From Corylus avellana (lineage: Eukaryota; Streptophyta; Magnoliopsida; Fagales; Betulaceae): 64,000 bases of DNA. The position numbers and the translations under genes were made by a program. Below are positions 33,249 to 45,052 of this stretch, piece after piece. The DNA is taken from assembly GCF_901000735.1 (NCBI RefSeq), contig NC_081551.1, positions 7,560,608-7,624,607 on the forward strand, in the 5' to 3' direction. Positions within the stretch are counted from its first letter, which is position 1, and every line of letters starts with the position of its first letter. The notes beneath the pieces were generated by a model that saw only the letters and a program-made list of their open reading frames with translations, made no database searches and was not told where the DNA came from.

Positions 33249-34721
33249 GATCACATTTCTTTTACTGCCATATGTCGCGTGCAATACTTTTTTTATTTTA
33301 TTTAATTTCAACAAAAAAAAATTTTAATTAATTATCTCCATACAACACCAAGATAATCTCTCTCTATATATCCTTTTATAACTGTTGGGCCCACGACAGC
33401 AATATCCTAAGAGAATCAAGCCAACGATCAAGATATGTATCCGAAAGAGTAGTGGTACTCCTAGTACAAACAAAAAAAACAAAGGCAACTCATCTTTAAG
33501 CTTTCCCCTATCTCCCACATCTTTCCATTAATAAATTAATTAAAGTGAAAAAATAAAAAGAACAAGTATCCCCCACTTGTTCTAGCTAATGCAAACCTTT
33601 TTCTTTTTAAAAAAAAAAAAAAAAAAAAAGAAAAAGAAAAAGAAAAAGAAATTATTATTTTTTAATAAATCTACAACATCTATGGATAAGTATTGATGTA
33701 CTTTATATGGAATACAGTAGGGTTTGAAGAAAATATACATTACGGCTGTTAATTAACCTTATAGTACTTCCATTAAAGCAACTTGGTGTTTTAATATTAG
33801 GAGGGATTGTGCAAAGATCTTATCCACAATATTATTTTAATAATAAGCCATCAGGAAAAGTTAAATTTTTAGTACTAAACTAGATTACAATCTTACTACT
33901 TGCGTGGTAAAAATAACTTATCTTGGTTATGATTGGTTCCTAAAAACACAAACAGCAAATCTTTAAGGGAAAATTTTCTGTATCCAAGTTGCAATGAGAT
34001 TTGGCATACGTAGTGAACAGTACTCTTATTATATGTACTGTAAGTCTGTAATACAAAAATATGTAAGATTTTTTTCCTTTTATTTATTTAAAAATGGTAG
34101 GAGGCCAGAGGCGAAGAACAATTGTAACTATGTTATTTGTATGTGAATATAACAACACCCGCTCACTGGAAGCTAACGACGAGAAGGCCTGGATGGTAGA
34201 AAACTATACATGCTTTCTTAAGTTTGGTTAAACCATAACTTGCTCTAATCTTATCAAAACATGACACACACCTTAATACGTGTCCAATTACTTGAGAGTT
34301 TCATTAAATAATTATAAGAAAGATCAATTATGATAAAATACGCGTGTCATAGTGGCAAAAAGTAATAGATTTCCTGGGAAGGATTGTGGTTTGCACTTTA
34401 CAGGTTGGTGCCCAAGTGTTCTGTATTAAAAAATAAATCATATACTGAATATTTTTGTGTTAGTTTAGTTCGGCATATTAGATGTTTCTCTTTATTGTAT
34501 ATAAAAAATTAAAAAATAATAATTCTGGTATACTTTGTTAGATTTCCTATTGATAAATAACGTGAAAAAATAACAATAAAAATATCACATGTCGGTCAAA
34601 TGTAATTTCCAACGTCATAAGACACACGTTATAATAATACTAACAACAAAGCCAACATGTCCCCATGGCTTTGTATTATTGAATCCCACCGAGTTAAAAA
34701 AAAAAAATACTAGAGATCATA

Positions 34722-34753
<32 letters not shown>

Positions 34754-35119
34754 ATGAAGAACATTTGGTTGGATTTGAAATTTTCCAAAAAAAAAAAAAG
34801 GAAGTGAAAACTAAATGATATCACCGAATCCAAGAAGATAAGAGCACCGGATCGAACTGAATCAGGCTAACCTAAATTGATATGACTGGTTTGGATCTGA
34901 GGATATCCGATAATTCAATTGCAGTCCTACTCACTACCAATAAAAACACCAATTGGGGGCGTTTTTTTTTTTTAAATCAAAATTAATTTACCGACAGGTA
35001 CATGAAAAAAAAAAAAAAAAAAAAAAAATGGAAGAAAAAAAAGGGGAGAAATATAAATTTCCCAGGGGTGTATGTCTTGTAAATGCCAAGATAATGAACG
35101 CCATCAATTTTTTTTTTTT
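33249..35119. other. Intergenic, simple repeats only
   Basis: Holds poly-A with GAAAAA units (33609-33650), an AT microsatellite (34720-34753), and poly-A/T runs near 34970-35130. No supported gene. Confidence 0.5.
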
Positions 35120-35530
35120 TTTTTTATGATTTTCATTAAATTCCATCAAATTATCAAAATACCCTTATTTTTTATTATTAAAAAAATAAATTAAAAAACT
35201 TCAAAGATTTAGAAATTGGTTAAGATTTAATGGAATTTGCAAAAATACATACCTATGCCTGAATCTTTGCAAATTTTTAAAGATTCAGGCATTGATCAAG
35301 ATTTAACTAAATTCGCAAAAATAGATATGCCTAAATCTTTGCAATTTTTTATTTTTTTATTTTTTATAAAAATAATGAGTATTTTGAAAATTTTGACAAG
35401 ATTTAATGGAAAATCCTAACGGAAATAAAACATTGCAAAAAGCTAAAGGTTCGATAGCCTAAATTGAGAGTTTTTGACCTTTAAAGAATAATTTCAAAAC
35501 GCGCGTGAAAGTTTATAGGAGTTTTGTGAA
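35120..35530. repeat. Dispersed repeat family, copy 1
   Basis: Shares TTTTGACAAGATTTAATGG, a TTGAGAGTTTTT block and CAAAACGCGC...TTTTGTGAA with 43725-43905 and, more weakly, 39190-39495. Copies are diverged and have no coding capacity. It also contains its own internal pair ATGCCTGAATCTTTGCAA / ATGCCTAAATCTTTGCAA (35256, 35328). Confidence 0.5.
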
Positions 35531-36245
35531 TCTTCCATTTTCATTTTATTTTTAATGACTGTTGACATGTGCTTGAAGGAGAAAAAATGGAAGAAAAAAG
35601 AATGAGTAGTGTTAATCGATTGAGTTCCATAAGTCAACTTTTGCTGTGAGCTGAACAGGGTTTATGATTCTCAACTTGAGCAGAGCCTGATGACTAGCTC
35701 CATAGATTTTGCCTTGCATCTCTACAAAAAACAGTGTAAAAAAAGTGGATGGGGTGGGGGTTTGGGAGGAAGATTTTGCTTGACAACTATGCAAAAGCAC
35801 ACCCATTGCCCACATGATGATCAACTTGTAAAACATGAATATTTCCCATTTCCCATTTCCCATTTCCCATATCCCATGAGCATGATAGATTGAGAGAAGT
35901 TCCATGAACCCCCTTTGGAGCCGGTGGATCGCAGGCAGCATTAAGTTTGGGGATATGATTCAAGAAAGGCAAATTCCACATTGCACTTTGTGCTGCGCAG
36001 AAAGTGGGGTGGACCCATTTTGATTAGAAACCCCATTAACATATGAAACGCTTAGTGGAGGATCCACAAGCTTGCAAATCTCTCTCCCTTCATATATTCA
36101 ATCAAATATAAAGATAAAGCCCCCCCATATACTGCGGGCTAAAACCCTGACAATAATATTCTCTATTATCAATTTCAACTTCAATAATAACATTCTTTTA
36201 TACCAATAAAACTCAAAAGCAAATTCAACCCTTTCTATCTTTTTC
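35531..36245. other. Upstream region of the RING gene
   Basis: Contains an ATTTCCC heptamer repeated about five times at 35841-35876 and the polypyrimidine/AT promoter-proximal sequence. No second gene is supported; short frames on the minus strand here look spurious. Confidence 0.4.
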
Positions 36246-36258
36246 CTATATATATAAC
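36246..36258 (+). promoter_or_regulatory. TATA box of the RING-H2 gene
   Basis: CTATATATATAAC lies 82-94 bp upstream of the ATG at 36340. A start site about 30 bp downstream would leave a 5' leader of roughly 55-60 bases with no upstream ATG seen. Confidence 0.65.
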
Positions 36259-36339
36259 ACCCCCCCATTGCAGCCACCTCCAACAAGTGTTGTCTTTACT
36301 CAAAATCTACACTCTCTCAAATTTAACACTACAACAAAC

Positions 36340-36993
36340 ATGTCTAGAAGACTTGTAGGAGACTTCTACTCAAGGAGATTGCTCTTACACAACCCTCTTC
36401 ACCATTCACCAGCTGTAGCGTCTCCTCCGGCCGCCGGAATCATCCACGAGTCCTCAGACACCTACAACGGGGACAACAGCTTTGATGCAAATGTTGTCAT
36501 GGTCCTCTCTGTCCTCCTGTGCGCCCTGATTTGCTCCTTGGGGTTGAATTCTATTATAAGGTGTGCCTTAAGGTGCTCAAGTTTAGTAGTTTCGGATTCC
36601 GGAAATAGTACCTTGACCGGGCGGGCAGCCAACACCGGCGTCAAGAAAAAGGCCCTCAAGACTTTCCCAACAGTAAGTTACACGATGGACCACAACCTAC
36701 CGGGCTTGGACGCCGAGTGCGTGATATGCCTATCAGATTTTGCACCCGGCGACCGCTTGCGTCTTTTGCCAAAGTGTCACCATGGCTTTCACGTCCGGTG
36801 CATCGACAAGTGGCTGAGTTCACACTCATCTTGCCCAAAATGCAGGCACTGCCTTATTGAGACATGCCAAAAGATCGTTGGCAGCTCGTCGGGACTACCG
36901 CCACCACCGCCACCTCCGATGCAAGAAAGCACCGTACACATTGCACCACTAGAACCTGAAGGTTTTATACATAACTATAGGGGACTTAGTTGA
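36340..36993 (+). CDS. ATL-family RING-H2 finger E3 ubiquitin ligase (ATL8/ATL80-like)
   Basis: Single-exon protein of 217 residues, like most plant ATL genes. The ATG at 36340 ([10 protein letters not shown]) is chosen because the open frame upstream has no ATG and because it fits the TATA box. Order: short N-terminus; one transmembrane segment, about residues 51-75 ([20 protein letters not shown]); basic stretch; the ATL 'GLD' signature at 122-124; a canonical RING-H2 with C127, C130, C146, H148, H151, C154, C165 and C168, spacing C-x2-C-x15-C-x-H-x2-H-x2-C-x10-C-x2-C, and the E2-contact Trp158; then a seven-proline run (187-193). By family knowledge it is a membrane-anchored E3 that receives ubiquitin from an E2 and marks targets, often in stress or defence signalling; substrates cannot be read. 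The reading frame is intact. The exact ATL subgroup is inferred from wording only. Confidence 0.95.
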   Translation: MSRRLVGDFYSRRLLLHNPLHHSPAVASPPAAGIIHESSDTYNGDNSFDANVVMVLSVLLCALICSLGLNSIIRCALRCSSLVVSDSGNSTLTGRAANTGVKKKALKTFPTVSYTMDHNLPGLDAECVICLSDFAPGDRLRLLPKCHHGFHVRCIDKWLSSHSSCPKCRHCLIETCQKIVGSSSGLPPPPPPPMQESTVHIAPLEPEGFIHNYRGLS

Positions 36994-37192
36994 AGTATAT
37001 TCAATTTGTTTGTATGATATGGTAGCTCTAGTTTAGCCCCTTATAGTAGTAATTAGTAGCAGAAGGTCACAAGCCAACCTACCGCCACGCTAATTAATTG
37101 TGAATTTGTATAGAATGAAATTTGTGACTTGTTTTTATCCTTCCCTCTAAATGTACAAAAAACTAAGATTAAAAGCAAATTTACAGTCAATG
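36994..37192 (+). other. 3' flank of the RING gene
   Basis: Likely 3' UTR and downstream sequence; no strong AATAAA was found, which is common in plants. Confidence 0.35.
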
Positions 37193-37264
37193 TCACTAAA
37201 ATAAAAAATTGACTAATTATTTTAGTGAGTCCTTTATAAAAAACGGCATAAAATGCCGTTTTTT
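37193..37264. repeat. Two adjacent hairpins
   Basis: CACTAAAATAA (37193-37203) pairs with TTATTTTAGTG (37217-37227), and AAAAAACGGCAT (37238-37249) pairs perfectly with ATGCCGTTTTTT (37253-37264) across a 3-base loop. This is probably the end of a degraded inverted-repeat transposon, not a transcription terminator, since plant Pol II does not use such hairpins. Confidence 0.6.
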
Positions 37265-37580
37265 TTGTGTAATGAATTTTAGGATAACTTAATAATGAAC
37301 CACAAAATTGGTTGGAATCCGCCAATAACTCAGAAGAGTCAACAAAGCAAGAAGCAAGAACAACTAGCTAAGTATAGGATTCTGAGGCTGAAAGGGACAA
37401 TCACTTGCACACCAAGCTTCCAATCTCCAAAGGGGGTGGCCACTCAGCTGAGTCACAACCCAAATCATTTTCCTTTTTTATAGAAAGAAGAAAACACCAA
37501 TTAAATTTTAGAAATAGTGCTTTTTGCACCAACTAATTCATTTGTAAAGGCATTACCGTTACTAAACAATATGATTATTG
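37265..37580. other. No supported gene
   Basis: Noncoding sequence between the hairpins and the TRIM. Confidence 0.4.
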
Positions 37581-37917
37581 TGTTGAGAAATAGTCCCACA
37601 TTGTTGCCTGTGGACAAGATCTTGGGCGTGTTTATAAGGAATGAGCAACCCTCTCTTATTGAACCGGTTTTATAAGATGAGTTAGGCCCACAAATTTTTT
37701 CATGGTATCAGAGCCTACCACAAGACAAATTGGGGCTCACACTACTTATCCCGTGACAAGGACCAAGAAAAATACCGACCTGCACGTGAGGGAGGGTGTT
37801 GAGAAATAGTCTCCCATTGCCTGTGGACAAAATCTTGGGAATGTTTATAAGGAATAAGCAACCATCTCTTATTGAACCGGTTTTATGAGATGAATTAGGC
37901 CCACAAATTTCTTTACA
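37581..37917 (+). mobile_element. TRIM retrotransposon (337 bp)
   Basis: LTR1 37581-37702 (TGTTGAGAAATAGTC...TTTTTTCA) and LTR2 37797-37917 (TGTTGAGAAATAGTC...TTTACA) are about 120-bp direct repeats. A perfect TGGTATCAGAGCC tRNA-iMet primer site follows LTR1 (37703-37715), and the purine tract GTGAGGGAGGG (37786-37796) precedes LTR2. Only 94 bp lie between the LTRs, so there is no coding capacity; the element must borrow proteins from autonomous relatives. Target duplication is not clean. Confidence 0.93.
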
Positions 37918-39189
37918 TTGATTTTAGAATAGTATATATTTTTCAGGGTGTGTTTGGATATATCCGCCCATTTCATTTCCTCCTTGTCATCTTTAAGGAA
38001 ACGTTACACGAACTCTCATATTAAGGAGTATACAAACACTTGCTCGTGTAGCATTTGTCCCAAAATAATTCTGTATAATACAAGCCCATCAGCGCGATCG
38101 AGAGCTTTGAGGCAATAGAGGAGGAAATGTGCTCATTTCCAATAACAAAATTAAATAAAGCTATAAACAAGCCAAAGAGATGAGATACAAGGAAAAAGAT
38201 GATGATCATCCAGTCAAGAGAGCACAAAATTGAATATGGAAGCTGAGGATGAAGGCACTACACTATTCAGAATGTGCCAAAAGGGGGATTTTGTACCATA
38301 ACTCATGTGAATTGTGTCTGATGGCGGGCCATGAGCAAGTCGCACTACCCCAGCAGCCAAATTTTGATTTGCAAGGGCTCATCATAGTGTTATATATAAT
38401 TGTAGCTTCATATACAGATGATGGACTGTGATGGGTGAAGTAAAGCATTATCACTAATTAACCTATACTTTCATAAATTTTATTTCTTGTTTTTTATTTT
38501 CCACCACAATTCCCGTACATTTTCGTGGCGAATCACAAAGCAGAAGTGAAAACGCATAAGAGGGTTTGGTTAAACGTTTGATAAAATCACAGTGTAATCT
38601 TTAAAAATAAATTAACTATCAAAACAACACATTCTTACCATTGAGGATATACTTATTGTGTATGCATGAAGACAGGAAGGGAAGAGAGAAGGTAAAAAGA
38701 AAGTTAGATAGAAAAACAAAAGGAAAAGGAATTGTTAACTCCAGAATCTTACTGCCGTTCAAGGTTGAAATGATTACTCTCTAAGATTCTAAACTTTCTA
38801 TCTTTTCCTACCAAACAATATAAGGTAAAGAGCATTATATATTATTAACCTCAGTCCACATATATATATATATATACAGTCGAATTCAACTGAAAAAGGT
38901 TGAGCAGCAAGACAAGTTCAAGAATCAAGACACAGCAAAATTGGTCAAATCAAAGAAATACCTAAGTATATGGTAACAGTTTGAAAATGACTTAGATGTC
39001 TTTTATTTTATACGATGAAAAAAATATATAAATTAAAATAAATAACCAGTCACTTCGCTCACCACACTTTCCTGCCCATCAGAAGAAAAGCAACACAGCA
39101 CTGTTGCGTCAAGGCACCAAGGACTTTTTTTCGCCATGGACTTGACTCTGCTCGAAAAACTTCATAAAATTTCTTCAAATACAAAAGCA
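37918..39189. other. No supported gene
   Basis: AT-rich with an (AT)n run near 38861-38876. A hydrophobic minus-strand frame at 38021-38227 has no family wording. Confidence 0.45.
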
Positions 39190-39495
39190 CTTAATTAAGG
39201 TATCAATTTTTAATTTCTTTCAATTTTTTTTTTTTTTTTATAGAATTTTCTGTTAAATTTTTTTATTATAAAAAATTGTAAAGTTTCAGGTCTTTATTTT
39301 TTTTTATAAAAAATATTTTTTCAACATCTTTGTGGATATTTTGAGAATTTTGATAAAATTTAATGAAAAATTTTAATGGAATTAGGTAATTGAAATAAAT
39401 TAAAAGTTCTATACTCATAATTAGGAGTTTTTAAACTTTGGGAGAGTAATGTGAAACAAATGAGTTCAAAGGAATTTTGTGAAATTTTCCTGAAT
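39190..39495. repeat. Dispersed repeat family, copy 2 (diverged)
   Basis: TTTGATAAAATTTAATG, TTAGGAGTTTTTAAACTT and AATTTTGTGAAATTTTCC parallel 43725-43905 and 35390-35530. Confidence 0.4.
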
Positions 39496-39633
39496 TTGCC
39501 TGTATCTTGATTCATGCAGCTGGGCTCGTTTGGTATGCATATAACTATTTTATAAGAAAAAGAAGTAGCTATTAATGAAATGGAGGATGATACAATGTAA
39601 TAATTATTTTTATTTTTTAGTTTGGTGATAAAA

Positions 39634-39733
39634 NNNNNNNNNNNNNNNNNNNNNNNNNNNNNNNNNNNNNNNNNNNNNNNNNNNNNNNNNNNNNNNNNNN
39701 NNNNNNNNNNNNNNNNNNNNNNNNNNNNNNNNN
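39634..39733. other. Assembly gap of exactly 100 N
   Basis: Unlike the gaps at 3794 and 49855, the flanks do not look duplicated. Confidence 0.98.
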
Positions 39734-40279
39734 ATTCTTATATATAATATGCTCAACCAATTAAAAAAATAAAAAAGTATATGAATTTATTATATATATA
39801 TATTCCATAGAAAAACAAGGGGAAATCCAAAAAGTTACCAAAATATGATTATTATATATGGAAAGATCCCAGATGCTTCTGAAAAAGGATCAATACCACT
39901 AAATGTGTCATTTATATATTACACTGACCAAGTATGCTACGTAACCAAATTGATTAGAAACTGATGACCTGGATGTGCATACTCTTTTTCTTTTTCTTCT
40001 TTTTTTTTTTGGCTGTAACTGTAAGGGAGAGTGTTTCATTACACAAACAAAAACAAATCAGAGATGATGCTTTTTTATTAAGAAATAAAAAAAAATAATA
40101 ATAATAATAATAAAAAAATGTGGGACATATAAATTAAGTACTTGAAATAAAGTTAGATAAAGACGTACTGTAATGCCCCCCAATTTCCATTTTTTTTTTT
40201 ATATGTTTATATGTCACATCGACCATTCATCTTACAACACCCAATCGGCCTCCAATAATAGATTAATTTATTTTTGACA
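39734..40279. other. No supported gene
   Basis: AT-rich; TGTAATGCCCCCCAATTTCC at 40170 resembles the start of the solo LTR at 25265 and may be a tiny LTR-end relic. Confidence 0.35.
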
Positions 40280-40995
40280 AAAGTTTCAATTTTCATTAAT
40301 TCATGAAAAATCTAGAGCTAAAGCTCAAAGAAAATAGAGCACAATGCTCTTAAGGTTACAATTTCGCGTAAACAACTGGAAATGTTTCCTATTCATACAT
40401 AGTCTATAACTTGTTTCACTGCAGTTTTAGCTAAACAATGAGCATCAATTGGCTTCTCGCTTTGTATGACAAATCTGTCAATTTTCTAGTGCCTGTAGCA
40501 CCTTTTTTGGAGCAATGTTACAAGTTATTTTTGTGTTCTTTTTGTCTTACTCTAAGAATGAGATGATTTCTAAAATCATCATTTGCTTTGTAATTGATTA
40601 TTATTGAATTTTGATCAAATAGTAATTTTAAAAGCCACCTTACTTTTAGAGTGACTTCTAAAATTACTCTCCTTTTTGTGTCCTCCACGATCTAGCCATA
40701 CCTACTCAAATTTAGTTCAAAAGCATTGATCGCATTAACAATTAGCAGCTCATCACGCTCCAAAATAACCACCACTGGTTCTGATATATAGCAATGTGTG
40801 TGGCTCATAGTTGCAATTACCTGCCTTGGATAATCTCTCCCTATAATTTTGATGCCCGTGCGTTTGGTGACAGAGTCAATGGCCACATCCCAGTTTATTT
40901 TATAACATCCTTGCGGCGGATTGTTCCATTTTAACGACACAACAGCTGGACTTAGATTCTCAATACCACCAATCTTCGCATTTGCAATTTTGTAT
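40280..40995 (-). pseudogene. LINE 3' fragment with RNase H-like domain
   Basis: The open segment 40940-40692 reads SLKWNNPPQGCYKINWDVAI and continues TGIKIIGRD, the standard opening of the RNase H-like (RVT_3) domain at the end of plant L1-type LINE ORF2 proteins. The preceding bases to 40995 extend it in frame. Past 40692 the domain continues to about 40400 with stops and shifts. RT and endonuclease are absent, as expected of a 5'-truncated LINE insertion. Confidence 0.75.
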
Positions 40996-42051
40996 GCCTG
41001 TAGAGGGGAAACCGACTCTTGAATGAGGAGATTTGGATGAGTAAAATTTTAGCAGATAACGCTAAGGTAGAGAAAATGAAAATTCTTAATGGAATGGATG
41101 GGTAACGTTGACAATCTCAGTCATTTCAAATGAGTACATTGCCAATTTTTAAATATTGTAGGCAAAATAAAAAAAATTAAAAAAAAAAGTGGTGCAACTT
41201 TTTGGGGGTGGGGGGGAGAAACTATAATGTATTTTCCACTAAAATAAGAATAAAATGGAATTGATAGGCAAGTCTTATAGTATAAAATTTAGTTCAACCA
41301 TGACGAAATGATTTCTGCTGTAATGGAGCTTTCAAGTCATTTTTAAGGTAAGAAATGTCTTGGTTTTGATTAACTATTGCCATGTGGACACACTCCACAT
41401 GTAATTAAGTTTGTTTTCCACGCAATGGGATATGAAAATTCTCAACCATGTTGAGCAAAAAAACTGGTTCAAAGTAGTAAATCAGGTCTCAGAACATGAG
41501 CGTCATAAGATTGTCATCAACTTTCAATGGAATCTGATCTTAAGCTGAAACTGTGTCCTAAATCATTGTTTGGGTGTTGGGATGGGAATTTTATGAAACA
41601 TGAAAAAGAAAAATGGTGGAAGTTTTTTGAACATATAAATGTTTAATGAAGCATGCTAGAAAACTGAGAGATCTCAAGGGTTTTAAATGGGGGTAGTGGG
41701 AAGAAATTCTCGTTTCTTCAGATCATGGCATTTTATGTGACCTTTGATAGCAAGACTAGACGACTGGCCAAAAGAATAGTAGTGGAGCATTAAGGTCAAA
41801 TTGAGAGTGACATCTCTGTTGGAAAAGCAGATGTCCATATCATAATATTCAACTGTATATGGGCGTTAACACAATTATAGAAAGACAGAAGCAGAAAGAG
41901 ACTCGACTGAGAAGAACTGTGAGAACAGAGACGTCACTCCCCACTACAGCAATGGTTGAGAGGACAAAATCAACAAAGACAAGAAGAATTGAAGCCTTCA
42001 TGTCAACTCTACAACCTCATATTACCTGTCGTCTACTTCATACATGAGCTG

Positions 42052-42085
<34 letters not shown>

Positions 42086-43309
42086 ACTATAATCTGGCAA
42101 TGTGTTTTTGGTGCTGCTTTCCTAGAGTTATTCTCCGTAAATTCTCAATTGTTCTAAAATTGAGAATTTATAAATTAAAGATTTCATATATTTCAATGAA
42201 TCTTCATACCATTAAGAAAGGCTAAGAAGCAAAGGTGGAAAAGGGCACAGACTGAAGAGAAAAGATACCTAACATTTATATATGTTAAAAATTATATTTT
42301 TATTTCACAACTATTTAAAAAAAAAAAAAAAAAAAAGGATATGGTAGTCCGAACCAACTCTTGGGTCCGTCCTTGTTCAAATAAAATAAAAAATTCAACT
42401 GTTGCTTGAAACTGCTACGACAGATTTCGATTCAAACTTGTAGACGTTGAAGAGATATCTACAGTAGAATCATTTTGATCATTCCCAGTGTAAAGATACT
42501 TGAGAAAGACACTTGCCAGAGACTAGTATAATGTGATGAAGGTTGTCCAAGCTATGACAGAGAAATTGCTTCCACTTGATCCTCCAGGTGTGGGTCTCAG
42601 ATACAAGATAAATGATATTTCCACAAAGTGCTCATTATACACCATTAATTATATTCTAAAAATCTTGGACTCAAGGGCGGAACGAGACATTGAAGTGTGG
42701 GGAAACATAACTGAAAAAAGTTTAAAATTTAAGGGTAATTTTAAAATTTTGTGCCTTCGCCTGGCAATCACGCGCCACCACGTAGATCTTACATGCACGT
42801 AGTACTTTCAATGGATCAAGTCATTTATATCAACAATTTCCTATTGTTTTAGATGTTCTGCTATGTTTGTTGGTTGTTTCAAGACTTTTGTTTGGATTGT
42901 TGCCCTTTATTTTTATTATATGTAATTTCTGCCACCTTCCCTTTTCCTAAATTGTATATATGTATATATAAAGAAGAAAGAAGAAGAAGAATAGGGGCAT
43001 GATAACAAACATATGTACGTAGTAGATGAGATGGGCTTCCAATATGAGGTATTAGGGTAAATATATAGAGAAGTACGAGGCAAAACTGTGGCAACATTGG
43101 CCATCACAAACACTAATATGACAAGAGTCACAGTCAAGGCCCATCAACAAAATTTGAGATTCATTATAATACGAAAGTCAAATGACGTAAGAGGACCAAC
43201 CATCTTTTGATGCATACGGATACGGTACACCTAAATCAAAACTACAGTGTAGAGTACTGTAAGGAAGAACAACGAGAAAACAAAAAGATACAGAAATATT
43301 TAATATTAA
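40996..43309. other. Intergenic, simple repeats only
   Basis: A (CT)n run at 42054-42084, poly-A near 42318-42337, and short unconvincing frames. Nothing recognised. Confidence 0.45.
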
Positions 43310-43680
43310 GGGTAAAGTTGAGTTAACGCCCTCAAACTATCACCCCAATGACAATCTACCCCACAAACTATCAATTACGACAATTTACCCCTAAACTACC
43401 AAAACAATGACAATGTACCTCCCAATGCTAGCAAAATGAGGAAATTATCCCTATAAAATTTTTAATAAGACAAAAATACCCTTAAAATTTTGAAAATAAA
43501 TTAAATTAAATTTTAGTATTTTTGTTTTTATTTTAGTAAGGATAATTTCGTTATTTTGTTAAAATTTGGGGTATATTGTCATTGTTTTGATAGTTTTTGG
43601 GGTAAATTATCGCAATTAATAGTTTAGGGAGTAAATTGTCATTGGGTTAGTAGTTTGAGCGGGTTAAGTGGACTTTACCC
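43310..43680. mobile_element. Complete MULE-type MITE (371 bp) with 9-bp TSD
   Basis: Starts GGGTAAAGTTGAGTTAACGC and ends, inverted, GGGTAAAGTCCACTTAACCC; arms of about 150 bp continue with CTCAAACTA and GACAAT(C/T)TAC blocks. Flanked by a perfect TAATATTAA at 43301-43309 and 43681-43689. No coding capacity. Confidence 0.93.
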
Positions 43681-43724
43681 TAATATTAATTCTCGGCATA
43701 TTCCAAAACATGAATTTTATTTTA

Positions 43725-43905
43725 ATAAAAAAGAATTGGTATTTTGGGATTTTTGACAAGATTTAACATAAAATTATATTCTAACATAATGGAGTAGTTG
43801 AAAAAAATTAAAAGTTTGATACTCTTAATTGAGAGTTTTTTAACTTCGAGAAATACTTTCAAAACGCGCAGAAGTTTAAATGGGTTTTGTGAAATTTCCC
43901 CTAAC
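43725..43905. repeat. Dispersed repeat family, copy 3
   Basis: TTTTTGACAAGATTTAACA, TTAATTGAGAGTTTTTTAAC, CAAAACGCGCAGAAG and GGGTTTTGTGAAATTTCCC parallel 35390-35530. Confidence 0.5.
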
Positions 43906-44007
43906 AACAATGAAAAGTAAACCTAAAAGAAAGCATGATTATGACAACATTAGAAACGATATTAGAGTAGGAGGTTACTCTTGAAGGTAAACTTCAAGAT
44001 CCACAAT

Positions 44008-44374
44008 CAGAGACGGAGGGAAGGGGGGACCGGGGTGAGCCATGGTCCCCCCCAAAATAAGGAAAAAAAATATTATAAGTAAAAAAAATAATAAAAAAAA
44101 TTAAAAAAAGTAAAGTTAAAGTTTTAATTTTAGTTATTTGACCCCCTAAAAAAAAAAAAAAAAATGGCCCTATTTTTATTTTTGTTGGCCCATACCCACT
44201 AAGTTTTTTTATTTTTGGCCCTTACTTTCAAATGTCCACTTTTTTTGCCCTTACGGTAGTCTTTAGTTCATAAAAGACAACCAAAATAATTTTTTTTGAT
44301 AAAAAAAATTCTAAAGAACCGAAAAAAAAAATTTGGTTAGCCCCCTCCCATAAAATTTCTTGGCTCCGTTCCTG
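44008..44374. mobile_element. hAT-type non-autonomous element (367 bp) with 8-bp TSD
   Basis: Starts CAGAGACGGAG and ends, inverted, CAGGAACGGAGCC; flanked by TCCACAAT at 44000-44007 and 44375-44382, a perfect 8-bp duplication as made by hAT transposases. The interior is A/T-rich without coding potential. It is unrelated in sequence to the large hAT elements of this window (TAGGGCTGGGC ends). Confidence 0.9.
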
Positions 44375-44382
44375 TCCACAAT

Positions 44383-45052
44383 CGTTAGGATTTTCTGAGA
44401 TAAGGAGCTACAAAATGGGTGCTATCGTGCATAAGGATGCATTTATAGCCGGCTCATGCAAGTGCAAAATGCTGATATTTCCATTGATCATTTGATGGTC
44501 TCATCAATCATTCGTTAGGGTTACGTTAGCATTAATCGTTTGTCTTGCTCATCGATCGATCATTTTGAGGAATTCACTATAGTCCAAAATCCAACTTTCT
44601 CTCACTTGGGTTCTTAGAACTAGTTTTAACATATTTAGATAATAATTAGAGCACACTTAACCATAATTAAATATCAAAATGTTATATCTACATCTCGTAG
44701 TCCTCAAGTGCAGCCAAGCGCTGGTCTTGAGGATTAAAGTGATTAGAATAATTTAGAGGGCCTTTCCCTAGGTGTCCCTCCTCCGGGATGAGTGGTTTCT
44801 CAACCGTTGTTACTAGTGCTCCTTGATCTAGTGTTTAACATGTTGGATTTTTGTTTAGAAACAATCACTGGTTCCCACAAATGGAGCAAGTTGTTCTAAC
44901 AGGTTTCCTTGTGCCAAATACTTGGCCAAATTGCACCTAAAAAAGAGAAAGAATATAAGCAATGGAGCCCGCCAAGAGATGCCGACAAGGAATAACTTCG
45001 ATGCCTAAATCAGTTAAAAATATAAATACTCTAAGCAAGAGTTTTAAGCTAG
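44383..45052. other. No supported gene
   Basis: Noncoding, with a GATCGATCGATC stretch near 44552. Confidence 0.4.

Noticed and set aside
36268..36339. A longer start for the RING protein
   Set aside because: The extra 24 residues would need a TTG start at 36268; the first ATG of the frame is at 36340, which fits the family and the TATA box.
37238..37264. Hairpin followed by T run as a transcription terminator
   Set aside because: It looks like a bacterial intrinsic terminator, but the window is plant nuclear DNA where Pol II does not terminate this way. More likely a transposon relic.
38021..38227. Hydrophobic 68-residue minus-strand frame
   Set aside because: No family wording, no promoter or splice context, and an opposite-strand frame of similar quality overlaps nearby.
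40170..40195. Possible second copy of the 2.1-kb LTR starting TGTAATGCCC
   Set aside because: Only about 20 bases match the LTR start at 25265; the following sequence differs, so it is at best a tiny relic.
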